Origin: Tannerellaceae bacterium
GTDB lineage: Bacteria > Bacteroidota > Bacteroidia > Bacteroidales > Tannerellaceae
Reading direction: 5' to 3'
Length of the DNA: 64,000 nucleotides
Assembly: GCA_031271045.1 (NCBI GenBank)
Contig: JAISWO010000029.1
Location: 49,034 to 113,033, forward strand
Shown here: in pieces, positions 44,307 through 52,995 of the stretch
Numbering within the stretch: the first letter of the stretch is position 1
Layout: every line of letters begins with the position of its first letter
Notes under the pieces: generated by a model
What the model saw: only the letters and a program-made list of their open reading frames with translations
What the model was told of the DNA's origin: nothing
Database searches by the model: none
Translations under genes and position numbers: made by a program

Positions 44307-46265
44307 ATGAAACAATATATCCTGTTTCTTACCCTGGCATTGCTTGCATTTGCCCCGGTCGCCACGGCGCAGGTATCCACGCAGGGTACCGACTTCTACG
44401 TCGCCTTCGGGCGTAATGCCAAATACGAAAATGTCGCCCTTACTTTCCAGATAAGAATCGTCGCCACACAGGCGGCAGACGTCACCCTGACCTTCAAGGC
44501 CGGCATTCCTGCCGTCAACCTGACTATCGACGCCGGCGAAGTGTACACCTATCAACTGAGCAATGTGCAACGGGACAGCGTCTATTCGGGCGACACCGGC
44601 ACGTCCAACCGCTCGCTACGTATACAATCAACCACACCGGTCTCCGTCTATGCCCTCAACCAAAGATCTGCAACCACTGATGCTACCAACCTCTTGCCTG
44701 TCGACAACCTGGGGACGGATTACTACCAGATCTCATACATCGGAGTAAATACTAATTTTGCGGACGGTTACGAGGTGGTCGCTACACAAGACGGTACGAA
44801 TATTTACGAAGACGGAACCTGGATGGCCACGCTCGACGCAGGGCAGGTCTATGCCGCCTACTATCACGGCGCAGACCTGACCGGAAGTCATATCACCTCC
44901 GACAAACCCATTGCCCATTTCGTGACCAACGATTGCACAAACGTACCCACCACAGCCGGGGCTTGCGACTGCCTCTTCCAGCAGACGGTTCCGGTCAATG
45001 CCTGGGGGAATACCTTCCTGGTGCCCGTCACACGACGCGGACGGGAGCGGATCCGCATCGTCGCCTCGCAGGATAATACGACCGTCTCCCAGACTGGAGG
45101 CGTCATCAAGACCGACGGCGGAGGCGGGGCGCAGAATCCGACTAATACGGCTTCCTTCGTCCTCAATGCCGGGCAGTATGCGGAGTTTGAGATTACCCTG
45201 GCCGGCGGAGGGGGTTATGTCACTGCCGACCGGCCCGTCGCAGTGGCTGCCTACCTGACCGGAACAACCTATTCCGGCCTGACTGTCTCAAACGGCGACC
45301 CGGCCATGGCCTGGGTCTCGCCCATCGAACAGACAATCAACGGGGCCGCCATCGCTCCCTTCGCTCCCTTAGGGACGACGAACCTGAACGAACATCACGC
45401 GCTGATTGTGACTGCCACCGCTACGCGCGACCAGACTACCGTGGCCATCGGTACGGCTCCGCCCGACACGCTCTCAGAAGGCACCTGGACGACCGGCAAC
45501 GGGACGGCCGGCAGCGCCTTGTCCTTCTACTCAATGCCGCTGACGGACTGGACGGCGTCTTATTATTTTGCCAACCCCAACGGGCTGGTCGTTATGGGAT
45601 ACGGATTGGGAAGCGCCGAGTCGTACTACTATCTGGCCGGAGCCTCGACGCGCAACCTCGACGTGGCTTTCTACGTCAACGATGTCCATTACCAGGATGT
45701 CGACGGGGAGGTGTTCTGCGAGCCACAGTCGTTCGCTTTCCGCGCCGCCATACAGTATGCCATGAGTACGACGCCAGGCTATCTCCGGTGGTACATCAAC
45801 GGAACGGAGATGCTTATGGCGCGCGACCTCCTGGAGTGGAACTACACCCTCCCGCCGGCCACATACGAAATTGAGGTGAGCGTACTGGACCTGCAAAACC
45901 AGACGCACACGATCTCGACCACCTTCACGGTCAATTCCCCCCTCGCGCCCGGCGTCATCGGCACGGAACAGGTCGTCTGCACCGGTACAGCCCCGGCAGC
46001 GCTGACTCTCACAACACCTCCGAGCGGAGGGGCAGGGGTCTACACCTATCAGTGGCAAACGAGCGCCGACGGCGTTACGTGGACGGACATTCCGGGCGCA
46101 ACCCAGGCATCCTATACGCCCGACGCCCTGACGTCGACCACCTACTTCCGCCTTGCGGTCACCAGCGGCACGTGCGGCACGGAGGCGACGGCGCCGGTTC
46201 TGATCACGGTCAGCAGTTGCGTCATGCCGGTCAACCCCCACCTGCGCTCGCAGGTCATGCCCTGA
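44307..46265 (+). CDS. IgGFc-binding-like secreted protein with C-terminal Ig-like domain, copy 1
   Basis: A 652-residue secreted protein with signal peptide to about TAQ. Residues 25-400 match the bacterial IgGFc-binding N-terminal domain, as in VSTQGTDFYVAFGRN, VYALNQRSATTDATNLLPV, AWGNTFLVPV and TVSQTGGVIKTDGGG. An Ig-like module follows (TYQWQTSADGVTWTDIPGA, TYFRLAVTSGTCG). The end, SCVMPVNPHLRSQVMP, has no recognisable T9SS sorting domain. It is a paralogue of the protein at 46900 and may be a surface adhesin. A terminator follows. Confidence 0.75.
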   Translation: MKQYILFLTLALLAFAPVATAQVSTQGTDFYVAFGRNAKYENVALTFQIRIVATQAADVTLTFKAGIPAVNLTIDAGEVYTYQLSNVQRDSVYSGDTGTSNRSLRIQSTTPVSVYALNQRSATTDATNLLPVDNLGTDYYQISYIGVNTNFADGYEVVATQDGTNIYEDGTWMATLDAGQVYAAYYHGADLTGSHITSDKPIAHFVTNDCTNVPTTAGACDCLFQQTVPVNAWGNTFLVPVTRRGRERIRIVASQDNTTVSQTGGVIKTDGGGGAQNPTNTASFVLNAGQYAEFEITLAGGGGYVTADRPVAVAAYLTGTTYSGLTVSNGDPAMAWVSPIEQTINGAAIAPFAPLGTTNLNEHHALIVTATATRDQTTVAIGTAPPDTLSEGTWTTGNGTAGSALSFYSMPLTDWTASYYFANPNGLVVMGYGLGSAESYYYLAGASTRNLDVAFYVNDVHYQDVDGEVFCEPQSFAFRAAIQYAMSTTPGYLRWYINGTEMLMARDLLEWNYTLPPATYEIEVSVLDLQNQTHTISTTFTVNSPLAPGVIGTEQVVCTGTAPAALTLTTPPSGGAGVYTYQWQTSADGVTWTDIPGATQASYTPDALTSTTYFRLAVTSGTCGTEATAPVLITVSSCVMPVNPHLRSQVMP

Positions 46266-46286
46266 GAACCCCGCGGCAAAAGAAAA

Positions 46287-46325
46287 ACAACCCCCGGCAC
46301 TCCACAGGTGAGCGCCGGGGGTTTG
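46287..46325 (+). terminator. Rho-independent terminator after pair 1
   Basis: CCCCCGGC (46291-46298) pairs with GCCGGGGG (46314-46321), with an inner CTC/GAG, and a short T run follows. Confidence 0.8.
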
Positions 46326-46356
46326 TGCATAAGGGCTTCGCTTAAACTCCATGGTG

Positions 46357-46387
46357 TTGTATATTCTGGATATATTCTTTACATTTG
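46357..46387 (+). promoter_or_regulatory. Promoter of pair 2
   Basis: TTG at 46357-46359 and TACATTTG at 46380-46387, spacer 20 bp, 30 bp before the start at 46418. Confidence 0.7.
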
Positions 46388-46417
46388 CCGCAATAAACTC
46401 AAATAAAGAATTACTTC

Positions 46418-46903
46418 ATGAACAAGAACAAAAACAAAAAATTCTATTTCCTATGCCTCGTCCTCCTTCTGGCAGGTCTCTCGTCCCACAGCAGTGGACA
46501 ATCGCTGGAGATGTTTTTAACCGGGACGTGGATCGTCCGCCAAGACTCGGTGCAGAAGACGACTGACAATGTAAATTCTATTCAAAACTTTACCGCCACA
46601 AGTCGGATGAATGGCTTAGCCGGACGGCCCCGCTCTATCGTCATTACGCCCGACAGCCTCACGTTACGCTACGACGGTTACAGCGAAAGCGGTCCTTACA
46701 GCATTGAAGGGAACTGTCTGTGGTTCCAATTCGACCTCCGCCCTTGCGAGTTCACCTATTACCTGACCGGCGACGGCGGTTTGATCCTGAGCAGCACGGG
46801 CGACTACACGATCGACGACCTGATGACCGGCAAGACTGAGGATCCTTACACCATCTATGCCCGGAAGCAAGAGACACAAACTTCTGATACGGTTTATCCA
46901 TGA
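46418..46903 (+). CDS. Secreted lipocalin-like small protein, copy 2
   Basis: A 161-residue paralogue of copy 1, aligned throughout: GTWIVRQDSVQKTTDNVNS, RPRSIVITPDSLTLRYDGYS, then SGPYSIEGN and TIYARK. The signal peptide is MNKNKNKKFYFLCLVLLL and following residues. It has a 10-residue C-terminal extension absent from copy 1. Its last four bases overlap the next gene (ATGA at 46900), implying translational coupling, whereas copy 1 is separated by 29 bp. Confidence 0.65.
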   Translation: MNKNKNKKFYFLCLVLLLAGLSSHSSGQSLEMFLTGTWIVRQDSVQKTTDNVNSIQNFTATSRMNGLAGRPRSIVITPDSLTLRYDGYSESGPYSIEGNCLWFQFDLRPCEFTYYLTGDGGLILSSTGDYTIDDLMTGKTEDPYTIYARKQETQTSDTVYP

Positions 46904-48861
46904 AAAAGTACACCTTGTTTCTCGCCCTGACATTCCTGTCCTTCGCCCAGGCCGCCCGGGCACAGGTCTCTACACAGGGAACGGACTTCTACGTCGCCTT
47001 CGGACAAAACCTCAACACGGCGTCGGCCGGCCTTACCCTTACGATACGGATTGTGGCTACACAGGATGCGGATGTCACGCTTACGTTCAATGCGAACAGT
47101 TCGACAATCTCCAACATTCACCTCAATGCAGGGGAAGTGCGTACCATAGTCCTGGATGCTACCCAAAGAGCGAATGTGTATTCCAATTCTACCGGCACGA
47201 ACTCGAACTCGCTGCGCGTACAGTCTACCTCCCCGGTTTCTGTCTATGCCCTCAACGATGTGCGTGGTAGTGCGGATGCGACCAATGTATTGCCTGTCCC
47301 TACCCTGGGGACGGAGTATTACCATTTTTCATACCCCGGAACCAGCGGCGCCGATGGGTACCTGGTCATTGCCACCGAAGCCAATACGACGGTTTATGAG
47401 GGCAGCACGCTGATGGCTACCCTGGATGCCGGACAGGTCTATGCAAACTATGGCTCCACCAATGCGACCGGGAAACACGTCACCTCGAATCATCCGGTGG
47501 CCTATTTCATTGCCTGCAACTGGACCACGATAACTTCCGGCGTGTGTTGCGGCGAAGGTTTGTACCAACAGATGGTACCGGTCGACGCCTGGGGGAATAC
47601 TTTCTTAGTGCCCGTCACCCTCCGCGGAATAGAACGGGTACGCATCATCGCCTCGCAGGACGGAACCCAGATATCCCAGACCGGAGGCGTCATCAAGACC
47701 GACGGGGGGAGCGGAGCGCTGAACCCCGCCAATGGCAATTCCTTTACGCTCAACACCGGTCAGATGGTGGAACTTGAGATCCGCCTCACTACCGGGGGGT
47801 GCTATATCACGTCCAACAAGCCCATCGGTGTGGTGTCGTACTTAGTGGGAGCGAATTATACCGGCCTGACCGTCTCGAAAGGAGACCCGGCTGTGGCCTG
47901 GATCCCGCCCATTGAACAGACCATCAACGCGGCCGCTATCGCGCCCTTCGTGCCGGGAGGGACGTCCTTATTGGACGAGCATCACGTCTTGATTGTCACC
48001 CCGACGGTTACGCGCGACCTGACCACCGTGACTATCGGAGGCTCCAGTACGCCTGCCGCCCTTTCGGGGGGAACCTGGACCACCGGCAACGGAACGGACG
48101 GAAGCGCTTATTCCTTCTACTCCCTTCCGTTGACCAATACCACTGACGCGTACTATTTCACCAATCCCTTCGGTTTGTTCGCCTTGGGATACGGACTGGG
48201 ATACATTACAGGATGGGGCGAGTCGTACTATTACATTGCCGGATCCTCCCTCCGCAAGCTGGATGCGGCTTTTTATGTCAATGACGTCCATTACCAGGAC
48301 ATCGACGGGCAGGAGGTTTGTTCCTCATCGCTCCATTTCAACGCCGTCACACAATATGCCATGAGTTCGACGCCCGGTTACCTCCAGTGGTACATCAATG
48401 GAGCGGAGGAGACCGCCGCCCGCGACCTCCTGGAATGGGACAAAACCCTCGCGCCGGGCACCTACACAGTCGAAATGCGTGTGCTCGATATGCAAAACCA
48501 GACGCAAACGATTTCCTCTACCTTCACCATCAGTTCCGTCCTCACTCCCGGCACCGCCGGCCCGGCACAAGTCGTCTGCACCGGTACCGCGCCCCAGGCG
48601 CTTGCCCAGACGACGCTTCCCAGCGGTGGAACCGGCTCGTACACCTACCAGTGGCAAACGAGCGCCGACAATGTGACGTGGGGGAATATCTCCGGCGCAA
48701 ATGCGACGTCCTATACCCCCGGCGTTCTGACATCGAACGCCTATTTTCGCCTCTTAGTCATCAGTGGCACGTGCGGCAGGGAGGCGACGGCACCGGTCCT
48801 GATCTCGGTCAGCAACTGCGTCATGCCGGTCAACCCCTACCTGCGGACTGTGATTCATTAA
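46900..48861 (+). CDS. IgGFc-binding-like secreted protein with C-terminal Ig-like domain, copy 2
   Basis: A 653-residue paralogue of the protein at 44307, colinear from the signal peptide (LSFAQAARAQVSTQGTDFYV) to the end. Shared blocks include FLVPVTLRGIERVRIIASQ, QISQTGGVIKTDGGS, FYVNDVHYQDIDG and YTYQWQTSADNVTW. The two differ mainly in the substrate-exposed middle (about 130-220). The end, NCVMPVNPYLRTVIH, shares CVMPVNPxLR with copy 1, and again no T9SS sorting domain is seen. A strong terminator follows. Confidence 0.75.
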   Translation: MKKYTLFLALTFLSFAQAARAQVSTQGTDFYVAFGQNLNTASAGLTLTIRIVATQDADVTLTFNANSSTISNIHLNAGEVRTIVLDATQRANVYSNSTGTNSNSLRVQSTSPVSVYALNDVRGSADATNVLPVPTLGTEYYHFSYPGTSGADGYLVIATEANTTVYEGSTLMATLDAGQVYANYGSTNATGKHVTSNHPVAYFIACNWTTITSGVCCGEGLYQQMVPVDAWGNTFLVPVTLRGIERVRIIASQDGTQISQTGGVIKTDGGSGALNPANGNSFTLNTGQMVELEIRLTTGGCYITSNKPIGVVSYLVGANYTGLTVSKGDPAVAWIPPIEQTINAAAIAPFVPGGTSLLDEHHVLIVTPTVTRDLTTVTIGGSSTPAALSGGTWTTGNGTDGSAYSFYSLPLTNTTDAYYFTNPFGLFALGYGLGYITGWGESYYYIAGSSLRKLDAAFYVNDVHYQDIDGQEVCSSSLHFNAVTQYAMSSTPGYLQWYINGAEETAARDLLEWDKTLAPGTYTVEMRVLDMQNQTQTISSTFTISSVLTPGTAGPAQVVCTGTAPQALAQTTLPSGGTGSYTYQWQTSADNVTWGNISGANATSYTPGVLTSNAYFRLLVISGTCGREATAPVLISVSNCVMPVNPYLRTVIH

Positions 48862-48881
48862 GGTTTGTGTGTGGTCGGACA

Positions 48882-48924
48882 ATAAGCATCCCCCGTCGCT
48901 CTTGGGTAAGAGTGGCGGGGGATT
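48882..48924 (+). terminator. Terminator and left 43-bp direct repeat
   Basis: A hairpin of ATCCCCCGTC...CTCTT / AAGAG...GGCGGGGGAT with loop GGGT, followed by TTTATT. The same 43 bp recur without a mismatch at 50251-50293. Confidence 0.85.
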
Positions 48925-49061
48925 TATTCCTTATGCATCTCAATAAAGAGGAAAAAATGAGCCTTTATTGAAAAAATAGCTGCAATATGTTGGCAAATAA
49001 ATTTTTATTGCTAAATTGCGGCGTTTTTTGGGAATAATGTGTATTGAACAAAACTGTTTAC

Positions 49062-49568
49062 ATGAACAAGAATTACATTAAATTGATAGTCGGGTTGCTG
49101 TCCGCACTTTGGGTCGGCGCTATCTTGACGTTTGCTTATCCTCAGGCTTTCAGTTGTATTGTTCTGCAAGGCGATGTTTCATGGTGCTCTTGGGTTCATT
49201 CTTTGAAATTAGAAACCCGCACCTCATTCATCGTTAACGTGGGAATTGTAACTATGCTCCTCTTTGATTACTTTGTATCAAGGTCTAGGTCTAGGTATGA
49301 CGGCAAGAAGGTGCTCACGGTTGTTTTCTCAGTCGCTTTTTTAAATCTCTTATTAACGATTGCAATTTATATGTTCGCAACTGTACGTGGAGATTTGCGA
49401 TCTGAACTTATTTTATCGATAAGCCTTGTGATATTTCTACTTTCGCTTATCACACAGAAGTTTCTGGCAATAAAGTGTGAGTTTCGCCCCATAGAACTGG
49501 CGACACTACCTCCAAGTAAGGTTGCACACACACCACACAACCTCCAAGTAAGGTTGCCCCTGATATAA
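49062..49568 (+). CDS. Four-helix membrane protein of a small inserted cassette
   Basis: A 168-residue protein of unknown family with four predicted transmembrane segments: about 5-25 (KLIVGLLSALWVGAILTFAY), 55-75 (FIVNVGIVTMLLFDYFV), 88-113 (VLTVVFSVAFLNLLLTIAIY) and 120-142 (ELILSISLVIFLLSLIT). An in-frame TTG at 49044 is rejected in favour of ATG 49062. The 3' end contains two 17-bp direct repeats, so the last 20 residues may be altered. It lies 39 bp before the S24-like gene, probably in one operon. G+C is lower than in the flanks. Confidence 0.65.
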   Translation: MNKNYIKLIVGLLSALWVGAILTFAYPQAFSCIVLQGDVSWCSWVHSLKLETRTSFIVNVGIVTMLLFDYFVSRSRSRYDGKKVLTVVFSVAFLNLLLTIAIYMFATVRGDLRSELILSISLVIFLLSLITQKFLAIKCEFRPIELATLPPSKVAHTPHNLQVRLPLI

Positions 49569-49607
49569 GTAAATAAAGAATAAATAATAAATAAACAGGA
49601 TTTGAAT

Positions 49608-50120
49608 ATGGAAGTATTAGCATTGTTATTACCATTGTCACTTTTAGCAGGCGCGTTTCTCGTGGCTTTCATTGGTAAACAGAGTGTTCGTTATGTGCAA
49701 GCAGGTAATATTGACGATGTCCACGCCGAAGATACGCCAAAACAGGTTGATATCTTTGATACCTTTACTTACAAAGGCACACATGTAAACCGGAAGGATT
49801 ATGACGTTAGGGTGGTAAGTGGAAATTGCATGTGGCAGAGAAAAATTCGCTCCGGCGACATTGTATTTATACGGAAAATCGAAGACGACGAGGGTAGAAG
49901 ATCTATTCAGCCGGGCGATGTTTTACTTGTCAGATCCAATTTTGGAGATAAGTTGCGGGAGTTTTACGCTTGGATAGGCGAGGGCAAGGATAGGATAGAT
50001 ACGTTTCGCTATTTAGATGATGGCTCGATTAGGCATACGAACCAGGATGATAGCCCTGGTCCTTTAGGCCGCCCATTATCGGATGTTATCGGTAAAGTCG
50101 AATACTGTAAGCACTACTAA
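49608..50120 (+). CDS. Membrane-anchored S24/LexA-like domain protein with Cys at the Ser position
   Basis: A 170-residue protein. One N-terminal transmembrane helix at 1-23 precedes a soluble domain. RVVSGNCMWQRKIRSGDIVFI (with Cys74) matches the S24/signal-peptidase pattern V-x-G-x-S-M...GD, in which the catalytic Ser would be at Cys74. QPGDVLLVRS and IGKVEY match later strands of that fold. Lys115 is a possible general base. It could be a Cys-variant peptidase or an inactive binding domain. ATG 49608 is chosen over TTG 49602. A terminator follows at 50149. Confidence 0.6.
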   Translation: MEVLALLLPLSLLAGAFLVAFIGKQSVRYVQAGNIDDVHAEDTPKQVDIFDTFTYKGTHVNRKDYDVRVVSGNCMWQRKIRSGDIVFIRKIEDDEGRRSIQPGDVLLVRSNFGDKLREFYAWIGEGKDRIDTFRYLDDGSIRHTNQDDSPGPLGRPLSDVIGKVEYCKHY

Positions 50121-50148
50121 ACGTCAGGGATATACTCCATTACCGTTT

Positions 50149-50191
50149 CCTCAGCAAACATCTCGATCTTCTGTGTTGCTGAGGTTTTTTT
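50149..50191 (+). terminator. Terminator of the small cassette
   Basis: CCTCAGCAA (50149-50157) pairs with TTGCTGAGG (50176-50184), followed by seven T. Confidence 0.85.
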
Positions 50192-50250
50192 ATGCCCAAT
50201 TATATAACTCTACGAAAGCCAGGCACTTCAATATGGTGGAATAATGGTTT

Positions 50251-50293
50251 ATAAGCATCCCCCGTCGCTCTTGGGTAAGAGTGGCGGGGGATT
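50251..50293 (+). terminator. Second copy of the 43-bp terminator (right direct repeat)
   Basis: Identical to 48882-48924. It also lies 31 bp from the end of the convergent DUF2461 gene, for which it could act as a reverse-strand hairpin. Confidence 0.85.
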
Positions 50294-50323
50294 GTTATAT
50301 TATATATAATGTATGGCGGCGGC

Positions 50324-51001
50324 TTAGACGGAGTTGCCGGTGTACTCGTCGACGGTGTAGTTGAGGAAGCGGGTGAAGGGGAGTAAGATCTTGTAAGAGG
50401 CGGCGGCCTGGTCGATCCAGTCGTCGGCAAGGAAGAAGGCGTCGGGCTTGGGAGTACTGACGCAGAAGTCTTTGTGGCGCAGTATCTCGCCGTGCTCGAA
50501 ATCCGGAGGGAAGCCGGCCGGCATACGTTTTAGCGTCTCGCCTTCGAGCGTGGAATAGAGCGCACGGAAGGAAGGGTTCTCGATGATAGCGAGAAATTCG
50601 TCAATGTGGTCGTAGATGTCTTGCCGCACCATCTTCAGTAGTTTCGGGTCGGGCATCCAGAGGCCGCCGGAGAGGAATGAGTTGCCGGCTTCGAGATGGA
50701 GGTAGTATCCGCTACGCGGGCTGTTGCGCCCTCCCCTTGCAGCGATGTAGGCGCCGATATGGGTCTTGTACGGCAGTTTGTTGGGCGAGAAGCGGATGTC
50801 GCGGTAGATGCGGAACAGGCAGTCTTTGGCTTCTATGCCTGCTATTTCTTCGTCGAACAGGGCAATGCGGTCGATCAACTGTTGGACGATCGCGAGATGT
50901 CCTTTCTTCAGGGCGTCGTAGCGTCCTTTGTTTTGCTGGAACCAGTCGCGATTGTTGTTCTGTTCCAGTTCTCGCAGAAATTCTAATAGATGCTTTATCA
51001 T
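50324..51001 (-). CDS. DUF2461 domain protein
   Basis: A 225-residue cytoplasmic protein of family DUF2461 (TIGR02453). Family features are NNNRDWFQQNKGRYDAL at the N-terminus, CLFRIYRDIRFSPNKLPYKTH and GYYLHLEAGNSFLSGGLWMP. The biochemical function is not established. The gene is divergent from the transglycosylase, with its -7 element at 51014-51007 only a few bases before the start codon, so its transcript has a very short leader. Confidence 0.9.
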   Translation of the reverse strand: MIKHLLEFLRELEQNNNRDWFQQNKGRYDALKKGHLAIVQQLIDRIALFDEEIAGIEAKDCLFRIYRDIRFSPNKLPYKTHIGAYIAARGGRNSPRSGYYLHLEAGNSFLSGGLWMPDPKLLKMVRQDIYDHIDEFLAIIENPSFRALYSTLEGETLKRMPAGFPPDFEHGEILRHKDFCVSTPKPDAFFLADDWIDQAAASYKILLPFTRFLNYTVDEYTGNSV

Positions 51002-51006
51002 AGTGG

Positions 51007-51014
51007 CAAAGGTA
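51007..51014 (-). promoter_or_regulatory. -7 element of the DUF2461 gene
   Basis: Reads TACCTTTG on the minus strand, ending 6 bp before the start codon. This implies an almost leaderless mRNA, or a start further inside the gene. Confidence 0.5.
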
Positions 51015-51054
51015 TGAAAAGATTCAATGTGGAAGGTAGAGCCGGGAAAAACAC

Positions 51055-51062
51055 TATCTTTG
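51055..51062 (+). promoter_or_regulatory. -7 element of the transglycosylase gene
   Basis: TATCTTTG, 17 bp before the ATG at 51080. It rules out longer starts such as 50990. Confidence 0.6.
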
Positions 51063-51079
51063 GTGAGTTTTTTCCCTGT

Positions 51080-52957
51080 ATGAAGAAAAGAAGAAGACGA
51101 TCTCGACGACGCATAAAGAATTTTTTCACCTCTGCTATCATTACTTTGCTGGCTGTGGCTTGTTTGTGGCTTGTTGTAACCTTTGCCGCAAGGCGCTATG
51201 CGATGCGGAAGCTTCAGGCCATAGAGAAGCAGTACAATTTCGATATCCGTTACCGTTCGGTATCGCTGACGGGCTACAATAAGCTCCGGATCGAAGGCTT
51301 TACGGTGGCAGCCAACCGGTCGTCGCTATTGCTGTATGCCCAGTCGTTTGTGATCAAAGCCAACCTGTGGAACTCGTCGTTCTCCAGGGAGGATATTGAG
51401 GGGTTCGAGATCGAACAGTTGCATATCCGTTACAACCCTCCGGCCAAACGCGCAGGCGGGACGACCGACTATGCCTCGTGCATCGAGCAGGCGCTGGAAA
51501 AGACAGCCTCCCTCTTCCCTTATCTGCCGCCGGACGTTTGGGTGCACGATATCCATATCTCATATCAGGAGAAGAAGGACGTAGAGCATACCTTTTATAT
51601 ACCCCAACTCCGGATGACCGGCCATCGCTTCGTGGCCGAGATGCAGGACGCTGACGACGAACGCAGGACGTGGATATGCGGGGGGACGTACCAGACAAAT
51701 CCCGCGAGGCTAAGCCTGCGCATGTATGCCAAACAGCCGGGGAAAGTCACCCTCCCCTGGGTGACGGATTATACCGGGGCGACCGTACGGTTCGACACCC
51801 TGGCCATAGACCTGAAGGCGAAGAGGAACCCCGACGGCGTCGAGGTCATTCAAGGCAAAGCCGGCGTAAAAGGACTGTCGCTCCATCATGCAAGCCTCTC
51901 GTCAGACACTCTTCAGGTGGGCAAAGGCTATATCAATTACAGACTGTTTGCGGGGAGGGATTTCCTGGAATTAGATAGCAGCGCCACAACTGTCCGCTAC
52001 AACCGGCTCCGGTTTAATCCCTTTGTGAGGATCGAAAAGAACCGCAAGTGGCGCGTAAGGCTTGCCCTGGATACGAACGAGTTCCCGGCCGACGACCTGT
52101 TCACCTCCCTGCCCCGCGGTGCGTTCGGTAATCTGGAAGGGCTACGGGTGAGCGGTACGCTCGCCTGGCATGTTTTGCTGGATGTTGATATGGCCAGAGT
52201 GCCCGACCTGGTCTTCGAGTCGGTGGTCCGCCCGCGCAACTTCAGCATCGTGAATTACGGGCATACAGACCTCCGGAAGATGAGCCGCCCCTTCCTGCAC
52301 GTGATCCGCGATGGTAATCAGATTGTGCGGCACTTCGAGGTAAGCAGTCGCAATCCGGCCTTCCGACCCATTCACACCATCTCGCGCTACCTGCCGATGA
52401 CGATTATGCACGGCGAGGATTTTGCGTTCTACCATCACCGGGGCTTCTATCCGCAAGCCTTCCACAAGTCGCTGGTCGAGAATATCGAGTCGGGCCGTTT
52501 CCTGCGAGGTGCAAGCACCCTGACGATGCAGGTGGTGAAGAACGTCTTCCTCAATGCCGACAAGACCCTTGCCCGCAAACTGGAGGAGATACTGATCGTT
52601 TGGTTGATCGAGGACAACCGGCTGACTTCCAAGTCCCGTATGATGGAGGTTTATATGAACATTATCGAGTGGGGGCCTAATGTCTATGGGATAACCGAAG
52701 CCGCCCGCTTTTACTTCGCCAAAGATCCATCTGCCCTGACGTTGAGCGAATGTATTTTCCTTGCTTACATTATTCCTTATCCCAAATACCTGCGGAGTCA
52801 CTTCAACGGACTGCGTCCGAAGCCAGCCTATTACGAGTTTTTCCACGATGCCGTCAGGCGCTTGCTTCAGCGGCAGGCCATCACGCCGGACGAAGCTGCC
52901 CGGACTCATCCCGACCTGGCGTTCAGAGGGCCTGTGATTGAGTACCTGACACGGTAG
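51080..52957 (+). CDS. GT51 transglycosylase-domain protein (monofunctional PBP1-like)
   Basis: A 625-residue inner-membrane protein. A very basic N-terminus (KKRRRRSRRR) is followed by one transmembrane helix at about 18-38. A long extracytoplasmic region (40-420), possibly AsmA-like, precedes a C-terminal GT51 domain. Its motifs are GEDFAFYHHRGF (catalytic Glu near 445), RGASTLTMQVVKN and EEILIVWLIE, then EVYMNIIEWGPNVYGI. GT51 enzymes polymerise lipid II glycan chains. No transpeptidase domain follows. The large N-terminal region is much longer than in MtgA. The -7 element at 51055-51062 supports ATG 51080. Confidence 0.85.
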   Translation: MKKRRRRSRRRIKNFFTSAIITLLAVACLWLVVTFAARRYAMRKLQAIEKQYNFDIRYRSVSLTGYNKLRIEGFTVAANRSSLLLYAQSFVIKANLWNSSFSREDIEGFEIEQLHIRYNPPAKRAGGTTDYASCIEQALEKTASLFPYLPPDVWVHDIHISYQEKKDVEHTFYIPQLRMTGHRFVAEMQDADDERRTWICGGTYQTNPARLSLRMYAKQPGKVTLPWVTDYTGATVRFDTLAIDLKAKRNPDGVEVIQGKAGVKGLSLHHASLSSDTLQVGKGYINYRLFAGRDFLELDSSATTVRYNRLRFNPFVRIEKNRKWRVRLALDTNEFPADDLFTSLPRGAFGNLEGLRVSGTLAWHVLLDVDMARVPDLVFESVVRPRNFSIVNYGHTDLRKMSRPFLHVIRDGNQIVRHFEVSSRNPAFRPIHTISRYLPMTIMHGEDFAFYHHRGFYPQAFHKSLVENIESGRFLRGASTLTMQVVKNVFLNADKTLARKLEEILIVWLIEDNRLTSKSRMMEVYMNIIEWGPNVYGITEAARFYFAKDPSALTLSECIFLAYIIPYPKYLRSHFNGLRPKPAYYEFFHDAVRRLLQRQAITPDEAARTHPDLAFRGPVIEYLTR

Positions 52958-52995
52958 ACTTATCCCCCGGTATACCTATCCCCCGCAGGCTATTA

